Made by a program: the position numbers and the translations under genes
Assembly: GCA_036005325.1 (NCBI GenBank)
Contig: DASYQR010000082.1
Coordinates: forward strand, 1-13,974
DNA length: 13,974 nucleotides
DNA from: SCTG01 sp036005325
GTDB taxonomy: Bacteria; Nitrospirota; Nitrospiria; Nitrospirales; NS-4
Reading direction: 5' to 3'
The notes under the pieces: model-generated
What the model was told of the DNA's origin: nothing
The model's database searches: none
Seen by the model: only the letters and a program-made list of their open reading frames with translations
In this document: in pieces, positions 1-6,547 of the stretch
How positions within the stretch are numbered: position 1 is the first letter of the stretch
Layout of the letters: the number at the start of each line of letters is the position of its first letter

Positions 1-419
1 CCGATCTCGAACATCGGCCCGGCTCGAACTTTGTCGGGCCGGCGATCTTCACCGGGATCAGGCCCGAGCACCGCCTGGCGCGCGAAGAGGTCTTCGGACC
101 GCTGCTCGCGGTCATGCGGGCGCGGGACTTCGATGAGGCCCGGGAGCTCGCCCACGCCACGGAGTATGCGCTGACCGGCGGCCTCTATTCACGAAGTCCC
201 CGCCACATCGCCCGAGCGCGCGAGGAGTTTTTGGTCGGCAATCTGTACATCAACCGCGGGATTACTGGCGCGCTGGTAGGCCGCCAGCCCTTCGGCGGCG
301 GCCGGCTCTCCGGGATCGGCGCGAAGGCGGGAGGCCCCGACTATCTGCTCCAGTTCGTCACGAGCATCGTCGTCTCGGAAAACACCTTGCGGCGCGGATT
401 CTCTCCCGACTCTTCTTGA
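1..419 (+). CDS. pruA: L-glutamate gamma-semialdehyde (P5C) dehydrogenase, C-terminal part
   Basis: This is the 3' end of an aldehyde dehydrogenase gene that begins outside the window; the frame is open from base 3 to a TGA at 417-419 (138 visible residues). The enzyme oxidises glutamate semialdehyde (P5C) to glutamate with NAD+, the second step of proline breakdown in the cytosol. Seen: the aldehyde dehydrogenase motif EEVFGP near visible residue 29, and the P5CDH-typical stretch GNLYINRGITGALVGRQPFGG followed by SGIGAKAGGPDYL near the C-terminus, which separates P5CDH from general aldehyde dehydrogenases. The catalytic Cys lies in the missing upstream part. It could be a stand-alone enzyme or the C-terminal domain of a PutA fusion; the window cannot tell. 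The next gene starts 31 bases downstream and appears to have its own promoter overlapping this stop codon. Confidence 0.9.
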   Translation, partial: DLEHRPGSNFVGPAIFTGIRPEHRLAREEVFGPLLAVMRARDFDEARELAHATEYALTGGLYSRSPRHIARAREEFLVGNLYINRGITGALVGRQPFGGGRLSGIGAKAGGPDYLLQFVTSIVVSENTLRRGFSPDSS

Positions 420-444
420 TTCAACGGCCCCGCCCCGCTATGCT
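416..444 (+). promoter_or_regulatory. Candidate sigma70-type promoter for the small lipoprotein gene (leaderless)
   Basis: A TTGATT at 416-421 and a TATGCT at 439-444 are separated by 17 bases. The predicted transcription start would fall at about 450-452, on the ATG at 451. No Shine-Dalgarno sequence precedes that ATG, which agrees with a leaderless transcript. Pattern match only. Confidence 0.4.
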
Positions 445-450
445 TCCGCC

Positions 451-774
451 ATGAGGCCCCTGGCGCTGATTCTCGTCTGCCTCCTCGTGACCGCCTGCGC
501 TCTAACTCCGACCTACGATGAGACCTGGTCCTTGGACTCGCCGGTCTTCGACGAAGAGGCAGTACTGGGACAGGCCAGCCTGTTGCCTTCGCAACAGGCT
601 GCGCTCTACACGTCCATCTGGACGTTCGGCGGTGACTCCTTGCGTCGTCGCCAGGAATATCACCTGCGGACGCAGCATGAGTTGTGGGTGCGACGGCAGG
701 TGGAGCTGAAGAAGATGACCATCGAAGAGGCGCACGCCCGGATTCAGGACTACACCCCCTCAAAAAAATTCTGA
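451..774 (+). CDS. Small predicted lipoprotein, function unknown
   Basis: The gene encodes 107 residues. Seen: a basic N-terminus, a hydrophobic run and a lipobox LVTAC with the lipidated Cys at residue 16, so the mature protein should be a membrane-anchored lipoprotein of about 90 residues. The mature part is polar, with a Tyr/Trp-containing N-terminal region and a charged helical C-terminal half (about residues 65-100, rich in Arg, Glu and Lys). I do not recognise a family. It follows the P5C dehydrogenase gene by 31 bases, but a promoter-like pair at 416-444 suggests separate transcription. The ATG at 451 is chosen because it puts the signal peptide at the very N-terminus; no ribosome binding site is visible. 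Confidence 0.75.
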   Translation: MRPLALILVCLLVTACALTPTYDETWSLDSPVFDEEAVLGQASLLPSQQAALYTSIWTFGGDSLRRRQEYHLRTQHELWVRRQVELKKMTIEEAHARIQDYTPSKKF

Positions 775-793
775 GCGCGGACGAAAAAAATTA

Positions 794-821
794 TTGCGCA
801 GGGAAAATACTGTGCTATAGT
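794..821 (+). promoter_or_regulatory. Candidate sigma70-type promoter for the SpeD-like gene
   Basis: A TTGCGC at 794-799 and a TATAGT at 816-821 are separated by 16 bases, in an AT-rich patch between two GC-rich genes. It would give a leader of about 55 bases ending in a strong ribosome binding site (AGGAGGTG, 865-872). Confidence 0.5.
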
Positions 822-882
822 GCGCTTCAATGCAGACAGGAAGTCGGACAACCGTCACACAACTAGGAGGTGCTCCGTATCG

Positions 883-1326
883 ATGAACGCATTAGCCAAC
901 GCTGAAGGTGCGATCTTGCCAACTATGGCCCCAACTCCCGCACCGGTGGGCTCGCCAGACGAGCTGATCGGGGAGGGGAAAGCTTGGGGCCTCTCCGCTG
1001 CAGTAGATCTTCAAGACTGTAGGCCAGCAACCATCCGGGACCGCGCGCACATCAAGGCCTACGTCATCGCGCTCTGCAAACTGATCGGGATGAAACGCTA
1101 TGGAGACTGCCAGATCGTCCATTTCGGAGAGGGACGGGTGGCGGGATACTCGATGATCCAGCTCATCGAAACGTCCCTGATCAGCGGTCACTTCGCCAAC
1201 GACACCAACCGAGCCTATCTCGATATTTTCAGCTGCAAAGGCTACGATCCGGCGGTGGTGGAAGAGTTCTCCAGAAAGTTTTTCGGCGCGCGTAACAGCA
1301 CGATTTCCCTCACCATGCGGTACTGA
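883..1326 (+). CDS. speD: SpeD-family (S-adenosylmethionine decarboxylase-like) pyruvoyl enzyme
   Basis: This encodes 147 residues from the ATG at 883, chosen because a strong AGGAGGTG site (865-872) precedes it; the frame is open upstream but without such a site. Family members self-cleave to make a pyruvoyl cofactor and decarboxylate AdoMet for polyamine synthesis. Seen, aligned by eye to the Thermotoga enzyme: the pyruvoyl-precursor Ser (Ser98), the processing His (His103, five residues later), the catalytic Cys (Cys118, twenty residues later, in DIFSC) and the Ser eight residues upstream (Ser90) are all present at the expected spacing. Odd points: the residue before the cleavage Ser is Thr rather than Glu, and the positions I align with the substrate-contacting Trp70 and Glu72 are Ala105 and Asp107. 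About 33 residues of low-complexity N-terminus precede the fold. No other polyamine gene is nearby, so the substrate is uncertain. Confidence 0.75.
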   Translation: MNALANAEGAILPTMAPTPAPVGSPDELIGEGKAWGLSAAVDLQDCRPATIRDRAHIKAYVIALCKLIGMKRYGDCQIVHFGEGRVAGYSMIQLIETSLISGHFANDTNRAYLDIFSCKGYDPAVVEEFSRKFFGARNSTISLTMRY

Positions 1327-1333
1327 TCGAGGC

Positions 1334-1360
1334 GGGAGCCGGCGCACGAGGTCGGCTCCC
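1334..1360. terminator. Hairpin between convergent genes, probable bidirectional terminator
   Basis: A perfect 8-bp stem (GGGAGCCG at 1334-1341 with CGGCTCCC at 1353-1360) encloses an 11-base loop. It sits in the 39-base gap between the stop codons of two convergent genes. Neither side has a T-tract, so it is not a canonical intrinsic terminator; the position is the main argument. Confidence 0.45.
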
Positions 1361-1365
1361 CTTCG

Positions 1366-2400
1366 CTAGACCGGCAGGGAATTCACCACATCGATGAGTT
1401 GTCTGAGGCCGCCGGCGCTCCTTCGGTGGTAGGGCACGAGCAGTCGGGGGAGCGCCAGCAAGTCTGGCTCGTCGGCTTCTTCGGGCAAGGCTGACCCTTG
1501 CTCAATCTTGCCGTCCGGACAGAGATGAGCGAAGCGCACGTTCAGATCGTCCACCTGTCCTGGCGTCAAGGGGCGCAAGAGCCGCAGCACCAGCCGGCCT
1601 TTCACGAACCGGCTGGAATGATAGTTCCGGTAGAACCCATCGATTTCCGCCACCGCGGCTTCGGCCGAATACACGATCCGGAAGAGTCCCAAGTCTTCCG
1701 GCGAGATCAGCTTCGGCGCCAGCATCTCCTCCCGGACAAATTGCTCCCACCGCTTCCAATAGACCCCGCCCGGCAAATCCATCAGAACAACGGGATGGGG
1801 ATTGTTTTTACCGGTCTGGAGCAGCGTGAGGATCTCGAAGGTCTCGTCGTGGGTCCCGAAGCCACCGGGAAACATAACGCTGGCGTGGGATTCGCGGGCA
1901 AAAAAGAGCTTGCGCGTGAAAAAGTACTTGAAGTGGATGAGCTTGGGATCGTTCACGATCGCCGGATTGGGCTCCTGCTCGAACGGGAGCAGGATGTTCA
2001 CGCCGAAGCTGTGCTCCCGCTCGGCTCCCTCGTTCACCGCCCGCATGATCCCTTCTCCGGCGCCCGTGATGACCATGTACTCGCGCTCGGCCAGGAGCCG
2101 GCCGAATCGGCGTGCCAGATCGCAGAGAGGGTGGTAGGCGGCGATCCGCGCGGAGCCGAAAACGGCAACCTTGCGCCGATGCCGGTACGGCCTGAAGGCC
2201 CGGAACGCGTAGCGCATTTCCTTGAGGCTGCGCTGGACGATCTTGAGATCCAGCATCTCCAGCCGGTTTTCGTTCAACCGGAGGACCGATCCGAGAAGAT
2301 CTTTCAGCAGCGCGGCTTGCGGATCCGTTTCAGGCAACGCCAGCAATGCCTCGATCTGCTGGCGTAATTGGTCGTCCGGAGCGGGCAGCTTGTTGGCCAT
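1366..2400 (-). CDS. LOG-family (TIGR00730-type) Rossmann-fold nucleotide-binding protein, extended form
   Basis: This encodes 344 residues. Seen: a helical N-terminal segment (about 1-70), a Rossmann entry VAVFGSAR (78-85), a glycine-rich ITGAGEGIM (111-119), and the family signature PGGFGTHDE at 178-186, which matches the PGGxGTxxE motif of LOG phosphoribohydrolases. The C-terminal 100 residues (from about 245) are extra compared with the roughly 190-residue plant and bacterial LOG proteins. Known members release the base from a nucleoside 5'-monophosphate; older annotations as lysine decarboxylase are misleading. The substrate here is not deducible. The gene starts 25 bases after the stop of the upstream lipoprotein gene on the same strand, so the two probably share a transcript. 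Confidence 0.8.
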   Translation of the reverse strand: MANKLPAPDDQLRQQIEALLALPETDPQAALLKDLLGSVLRLNENRLEMLDLKIVQRSLKEMRYAFRAFRPYRHRRKVAVFGSARIAAYHPLCDLARRFGRLLAEREYMVITGAGEGIMRAVNEGAEREHSFGVNILLPFEQEPNPAIVNDPKLIHFKYFFTRKLFFARESHASVMFPGGFGTHDETFEILTLLQTGKNNPHPVVLMDLPGGVYWKRWEQFVREEMLAPKLISPEDLGLFRIVYSAEAAVAEIDGFYRNYHSSRFVKGRLVLRLLRPLTPGQVDDLNVRFAHLCPDGKIEQGSALPEEADEPDLLALPRLLVPYHRRSAGGLRQLIDVVNSLPV

Positions 2401-2425
2401 CCCTGGGCCCTTCAGTGTCGGTCTC

Positions 2426-3058
2426 TTACTGTTTGGGCTTGAGCGTTCGGTTCACGACGGCCACCTCGCCCAGTAATCGGGACAGTGCCTCGCCTAACGC
2501 TTCACTGTTCAGCCGCTCCAGGTCTGGCAGATCGAAAAAGACCGCGGTTCTTGACCCGCTGCCCGCCACCGTCGAGCGGACCGTGCTGGCGTCGGCCGCG
2601 TTGGATATCTTAATCACCAGCCGATTCTGGGACGTCAGCTCGGTGCGGAAAAACCTCCCCACGGCTTCATTCCAATAGGATTCGATCTGTCCCGTCAGCA
2701 CGACATCGGCCGAACCTTCAGGCACCGTCTCTCCAGCCTTTACGAGGGAGACCTGAAAACCCGCGCGCCTTAAATACGCCGCAACGAACCGTGTGATCTG
2801 ATCCGCCGCGGACCCCTGCGCGGGAACCAGGGTGTCCACGGTTGTTTCCACATAATGTCGGTACCGCCCGATCGAGGTTTTGTCTGGCCGCACATCCTCA
2901 AAAGGGACCACCGTGACCCGCAACGCCTGTTGCACTTTCGCAGGAGCCGGCACTGCGTCTATATCGAATGCCATCGTAAGTGTCTGCCCTGGCCCGCCGC
3001 ACCCCGCGACCGCAAGAGCTAGCAGCACCGACGCCATCGACCACGCTCTGTGTCTCAC
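2426..3058 (-). CDS. Predicted lipoprotein (YajG-like or transport-auxiliary type), function unknown
   Basis: This encodes 210 residues starting with GTG at 3058; AGAGGTG (3064-3070 on the reverse strand) lies five bases upstream and supports this start. Seen: a signal peptide with lipobox VAGC, lipidated Cys at residue 20. The mature part begins with a beta-rich stretch containing VTVVPFEDVRPDKTSIGRY (about 49-67), then a helix leading to YLRRAGFQV (about 95-103), then alternating strands (VVLTGQIESYW). This pattern of a PFxDxR strand followed by a helix and AGF resembles small outer-membrane-associated lipoproteins such as YajG or transporter-associated auxiliary lipoproteins. The resemblance is to a fold pattern, not to a named orthologue. 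It is followed by the LOG-family gene 25 bases on. Confidence 0.75.
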   Translation of the reverse strand: MRHRAWSMASVLLALAVAGCGGPGQTLTMAFDIDAVPAPAKVQQALRVTVVPFEDVRPDKTSIGRYRHYVETTVDTLVPAQGSAADQITRFVAAYLRRAGFQVSLVKAGETVPEGSADVVLTGQIESYWNEAVGRFFRTELTSQNRLVIKISNAADASTVRSTVAGSGSRTAVFFDLPDLERLNSEALGEALSRLLGEVAVVNRTLKPKQ

Positions 3059-3149
3059 CTTCGCACCTCTTTCGCATGTTCAAGACTGCTCACCTCGCGC
3101 GCCGAAACGCGCTCCAGCATTCCTACGAGCTTAGCGTATCGACGAACAA

Positions 3150-3163
3150 CGGCGCAAGCGCCG
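3150..3163 (-). terminator. Weak stem-loop downstream of the zinc-ribbon membrane protein gene
   Basis: On the reverse strand CGGCG-CTTG-CGCCG forms a 5-bp stem with a 4-base loop, followed by TTGTTCG. It lies in the 150-base gap between the reverse-strand zinc-ribbon gene and the lipoprotein gene and could attenuate readthrough. The stem is short and the T-tract poor. I see no other structure in this gap. Confidence 0.25.
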
Positions 3164-3208
3164 GCACCGCGAACAGGCCAGGTACGGAGACAGCCTTGCG
3201 GCTCAAGA

Positions 3209-3631
3209 TCAGTCGGAGGGGGAAACGGTGATGTTGCGCTCTAGGCGGGCTCTCCGGGCGAGGAGCCAGGCGAAGATCAGCGTGCCGAAGGGGAATGTGA
3301 GCACGGCGCCCACAGTCCAGCGATTGGCCTCGGCAAGCAGGGCCGCCGTCCGGTTGATGAGCAGGATGAGGAAGACGTCGGCGATGAGTCCGGTGACGAG
3401 CAGGCCGATGGAGACGGCGGGCATGAAATGACTGCCGCGCGTCGTTGCGAAGGCTCCGATCAACGAAGCCCCAAACATCAGGGCGGTGAAGACAGCCATA
3501 TACTGCAGCTTCTCCGCATAGCGCATAGCCAGGGGAGAAGAGACAACGCCCCTCGTTGCGATATTCCACCCACACTCCGGACAGATGGGATTATCTGCGG
3601 CAATGAGGCGGCACTTGGGACAGATTCGCAT
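3209..3631 (-). CDS. Zinc-ribbon membrane protein, function unknown
   Basis: This encodes 140 residues from the ATG at 3631. Seen: an N-terminal zinc ribbon with two Cys pairs (Cys4/Cys7 and Cys17/Cys20, CPKC and CPEC), then three hydrophobic segments at about 44-64, 70-92 and 106-125, ending in a basic patch ARRARLERN. The likely arrangement is a cytosolic metal-binding knuckle on a small inner-membrane protein. The frame stays open far upstream, but that extension is antisense to the HD-GYP gene and is not used; an ATG seven codons earlier (3652) is an alternative start. A TATAAT (3641-3646, reverse strand) ends only about nine bases before the ATG, so a very short or absent leader is possible. 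It is divergent from the HD-GYP gene across 79 bases. Confidence 0.7.
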   Translation of the reverse strand: MRICPKCRLIAADNPICPECGWNIATRGVVSSPLAMRYAEKLQYMAVFTALMFGASLIGAFATTRGSHFMPAVSIGLLVTGLIADVFLILLINRTAALLAEANRWTVGAVLTFPFGTLIFAWLLARRARLERNITVSPSD

Positions 3632-3656
3632 ACCAGTCGTATTATAGCCCATTTCG

Positions 3657-3685
3657 TTGATCCCGGTGTACGGAAGGTGTACGCT
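3657..3685 (+). promoter_or_regulatory. Candidate promoter for the GAF-HD-GYP gene
   Basis: TTGATC at 3657-3662 and TACGCT at 3680-3685 are separated by 17 bases. It gives a short leader carrying the strong GGAGGAGG site at 3698-3705. The match is moderate. It faces away from a reverse-strand TATAAT at 3641-3646, so the two divergent genes may compete for the same stretch. Confidence 0.35.
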
Positions 3686-3710
3686 AAAGCCCGCCCCGGA
3701 GGAGGCGAAT

Positions 3711-5231
3711 GTGGCGAATTTGGACCCGAAAGAGCGGCGCATCAAAAAGCTCGAGGCAATCCTTGGCGTAGCCAAGGCCATGTCCACTGAACGAGACCTC
3801 GGCGTCCTGCTCGAGGAAATCGTGGAGCACGCCCGTTCCGTGGTCGAAGCCACTCGCGGAAGCATCTTTCTCCTGGACAAAGACAAGAACGAGCTCTGGA
3901 GCAAGGTGGCGCAAGGAACACGGGAGATCCGGTTCCCCGCCGACAAGGGTATCGCGGGCCACGTCGCCCGGACAAAAAAGCCTCTCAACATTCCTGACGC
4001 CTATGCGGACTCGCGCTTCAATCCTGGTGTCGATAAGGCGACCGGATTCCACACCCGGAACATGCTGACCGTCCCCATGCTCTCGACCAAGGAGGACGTG
4101 GTCGGGGTTCTCCAGGTCCTGAACAAAAATCCAGGAGACCAGGTAGTCGAGGTCGAAAAGGGCTCTCCGGGTCCTCCCTTTGATGCGGAAGATGAGGAGA
4201 TGCTTCTGGCGCTGGGCGGGCAAGCCGCCTCCGCTATCGAAAACGCGATCCTCTACGACGAAATCAACAAACTCTTCGAGGGCTTCATCGCGGCCAGCGT
4301 GGTCGCCATCGAATCCCGCGATCCCACGACCTCCGGGCACTCCGGGCGGGTCGCAACCCTCACGTGTGGCCTCGCCGAGGTCATCGACCGCGTCGAGACC
4401 GGTCCTTTCGCGTCCGTCGTCTTCGACTACGACCAGATGAAGGAAATCCGCTACGCATCCCTCTTGCACGACTTCGGCAAGGTCGGTGTCCGGGAGAACG
4501 TGCTGGTCAAGGCCGAGAAACTCTACCCTGGTGAGGTCATGACCTTGAAGGGCCGCTTCGATTTCATCAAGCGGACGCTGGAGAAGGAAGCGCTGGAACG
4601 TAAGATCGCGGCGTACCAGTTTTCGAACCCCAATGAGACCGCCGCCCTGCTTGCTCAGATCGACAAGGAGCTGGCCCGCCAACTAGAGGAAACGGACGGC
4701 ATCCTCCACTTTCTGCTGGAATGCAACATTCCGACCGTGTTGGAAAAGGGCGGGTTCGAACGGCTCTCTGCGATCTCCGCCAAAACGTTCAACTCCTTCG
4801 ATGGCTCGAAACCCTATCTGACAGGGACCGAAATCGTGAGCCTTTCCATTCCCAAGGGCAACCTCACCAACGAGGATCGCTTGGAGATCGAGAGCCATGT
4901 CACACACACCTACCGCTTCCTGGCGACGATCCCGTGGACCAGTAAGCTGCGGCGGATTCCGGAAATCGCTTACGGCCACCATGAGAAGCTGGACGGCAAG
5001 GGCTATCCTCGCTCGATCGGGGCGCCGGAAATCCCGGTGCAGACCCGCATGATGACCATCAGCGACATTTACGACGCGCTGACCGCCTCCGACCGCCCGT
5101 ACAAGAAGGCCATACCGGCCTCGAAGGCTCTCGACATCCTCGACTGTGAAGCGAAAGAGGGCAAAGTCGACTCTAGTCTGCTCACGCTCTTCATTGACGC
5201 CAAAGTCTACGAGCGCACGCTCCGCTCGTAG
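3711..5231 (+). CDS. GAF-HD-GYP protein, predicted cyclic-di-GMP phosphodiesterase with insertion
   Basis: This encodes 506 residues from the GTG at 3711, set by GGAGGAGG (3698-3705) five bases upstream. Seen: a short helical N-terminus, a GAF sensor domain (about 28-185), then an HD-GYP domain (about 190-506). HD-GYP enzymes hydrolyse c-di-GMP at a di- or trinuclear metal site. The metal ligands are present: H210 in SGHSGRV, HDFGK at 253-257, H396, HHEKLDGKGYP at 423-433 and D452 in SDIYDAL, so activity is expected. No membrane segment or signal peptide is seen; the protein is cytosolic. Odd: the HD pair and the next His are about 140 residues apart, against roughly 30 in typical members, so about 110 residues (about 275-386) are inserted, partly helical. 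The gene ends 7 bases before the convergent MFS gene. Confidence 0.88.
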   Translation: MANLDPKERRIKKLEAILGVAKAMSTERDLGVLLEEIVEHARSVVEATRGSIFLLDKDKNELWSKVAQGTREIRFPADKGIAGHVARTKKPLNIPDAYADSRFNPGVDKATGFHTRNMLTVPMLSTKEDVVGVLQVLNKNPGDQVVEVEKGSPGPPFDAEDEEMLLALGGQAASAIENAILYDEINKLFEGFIAASVVAIESRDPTTSGHSGRVATLTCGLAEVIDRVETGPFASVVFDYDQMKEIRYASLLHDFGKVGVRENVLVKAEKLYPGEVMTLKGRFDFIKRTLEKEALERKIAAYQFSNPNETAALLAQIDKELARQLEETDGILHFLLECNIPTVLEKGGFERLSAISAKTFNSFDGSKPYLTGTEIVSLSIPKGNLTNEDRLEIESHVTHTYRFLATIPWTSKLRRIPEIAYGHHEKLDGKGYPRSIGAPEIPVQTRMMTISDIYDALTASDRPYKKAIPASKALDILDCEAKEGKVDSSLLTLFIDAKVYERTLRS

Positions 5232-5238
5232 CGCTCGG

Positions 5239-6540
5239 TCAATCCGGCAGAGGCTGGCCCCGCGTTTCCGGCGCAAACGGGAGAATCGCGAGCCCCACCA
5301 GATAGATCAGCGCAATGATGCTGACGGCAGGGCCGAGACTTTCCATCGTCTTGCCTAAAATGCCTGTCAGGACCGGTCCCATGGCGGCCAGCAGGCGCCC
5401 GGCGTTGAAGCAAAAGCCCGCGCCGGTCGCGCGGATGCGCGTGGGGTACAGTTCCGGCAGGTAGATGGGAAACCCGCTGAAGATGCCGTTGTTAAAGAAG
5501 CCGAGCAGCGGCAGCAGGAGCAGCACGTCCGTGTAGGCGTGCGGCGTCAGAAACGTCACCGGCACCATCACGAGGCTCCCCACGCACATCAGCGCGAAGA
5601 TAGGGCGACGCCCGAAGCGATCCGCCAGCGGCCCGAAACTGAGGTAGCCAATCAGGGCACCGGCATTGAGCGCCATGGTCGCATAGCTCTTGTACTGCTC
5701 CAGCGCCTGGGCCCCTACGCCCCGCATGTCCGGGAGTGCCCCGATCAAGGTGGGCGTCCAATTCGTCGCACCCCAGAGTCCAAACACGGCCACGAAAGCT
5801 AAGACCGATCCGACAAGCGTCGAACGGCGCAGACTGCCCTGGAATAACTCGACGAGCTTGATCGGATGACCCGTCCCGGAGGCCAGCTCCCGCGCGCGCG
5901 CCTTCACCCAGCGCTCCGGCTCTTTCACCCACAGTCGGACCAGCAAGGCCACCAGGGCCGGCGCGACGCCCACGAGGAACAGCATCCGCCAGCCATATCC
6001 ATGAAGGAGCAGGTTGAAGAGGGCCGCAAGGAAGAATCCTACTGCCCAGGCGGACTGTAAAACTCCCGCTGCCTTGGCACGCTTGTCCTCCGGCCAGACC
6101 TCCGCCACCAGCGACGCGCCAGCCGCCCACTCTCCGCCGATCCCCAATGCCGTCAGAAACCGATAAATCGCCAAGTGCCACCAGTCCTGCGACAGGGCCG
6201 CCAGACCCGTGAACACGGCATAGATCAGGATCGTGACGATCAGCGTCCGGGTCCGCCCGACGTAGTCGGCCACGACGCCGAACAGCACTCCGCCGATCGC
6301 CCAGCCGATCAAAAATACCGAAAAGATGATTCCACCGTAGCGGCCGATTTCGCCGTCGCCGACCGGCACGCCTCCCGATGCCCCTTGGAGTAGATCATGC
6401 AATGCCGGATGGAGGACGAGGGCATAGATCATCGCGTCCATGGAGTCGAAGACCCACCCCAGCCAGGCAACGAGCAGGATACGCCATTGATAGGGGGTAA
6501 CCCCGTGACGCCAGGACGTCTGGGGAGGAGGAGCTAGCAC
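5239..6540 (-). CDS. MFS transporter (metabolite/proton symporter-like)
   Basis: This encodes 433 residues with about 12 hydrophobic segments, starting at a GTG (6540). Seen: the MFS loop motifs ADYVGRTRT (91-99) and LADRFGRRP (305-313), an acidic first helix (WVFDSMDAM, 29-37), RFLTALGIGGEWAAGASL (127-144) and PELYPTRIRATG (362-373), a set typical of proton-coupled carriers of sugars, carboxylates and aromatic acids. It sits in the inner membrane; the substrate cannot be read from sequence. It is the last gene of a three-gene unit, starting 7 bases after the pseudo-caspase stop; an AAGGG ribosome binding site overlaps that stop, pointing to translational coupling. It converges on the HD-GYP gene with no clear terminator between them. 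Confidence 0.85.
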   Translation of the reverse strand: MLAPPPQTSWRHGVTPYQWRILLVAWLGWVFDSMDAMIYALVLHPALHDLLQGASGGVPVGDGEIGRYGGIIFSVFLIGWAIGGVLFGVVADYVGRTRTLIVTILIYAVFTGLAALSQDWWHLAIYRFLTALGIGGEWAAGASLVAEVWPEDKRAKAAGVLQSAWAVGFFLAALFNLLLHGYGWRMLFLVGVAPALVALLVRLWVKEPERWVKARARELASGTGHPIKLVELFQGSLRRSTLVGSVLAFVAVFGLWGATNWTPTLIGALPDMRGVGAQALEQYKSYATMALNAGALIGYLSFGPLADRFGRRPIFALMCVGSLVMVPVTFLTPHAYTDVLLLLPLLGFFNNGIFSGFPIYLPELYPTRIRATGAGFCFNAGRLLAAMGPVLTGILGKTMESLGPAVSIIALIYLVGLAILPFAPETRGQPLPD

Positions 6541-6547
6541 GACACCC

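Noticed and set aside
1498..2367. Long forward open frame (289 codons)
   Set aside because: It is fully antisense to the LOG-family gene, whose motifs are clear; the translation shows no family features. High GC produces such shadows.
1366..2400. Lysine decarboxylase
   Set aside because: The PGGxGTxxE motif belongs to the LOG family; the decarboxylase name is an old misannotation, and no PLP site is present.
3632..3991. N-terminal extension of the zinc-ribbon protein
   Set aside because: It is antisense to the HD-GYP gene, and the zinc-ribbon start at 3631 gives a complete small protein.
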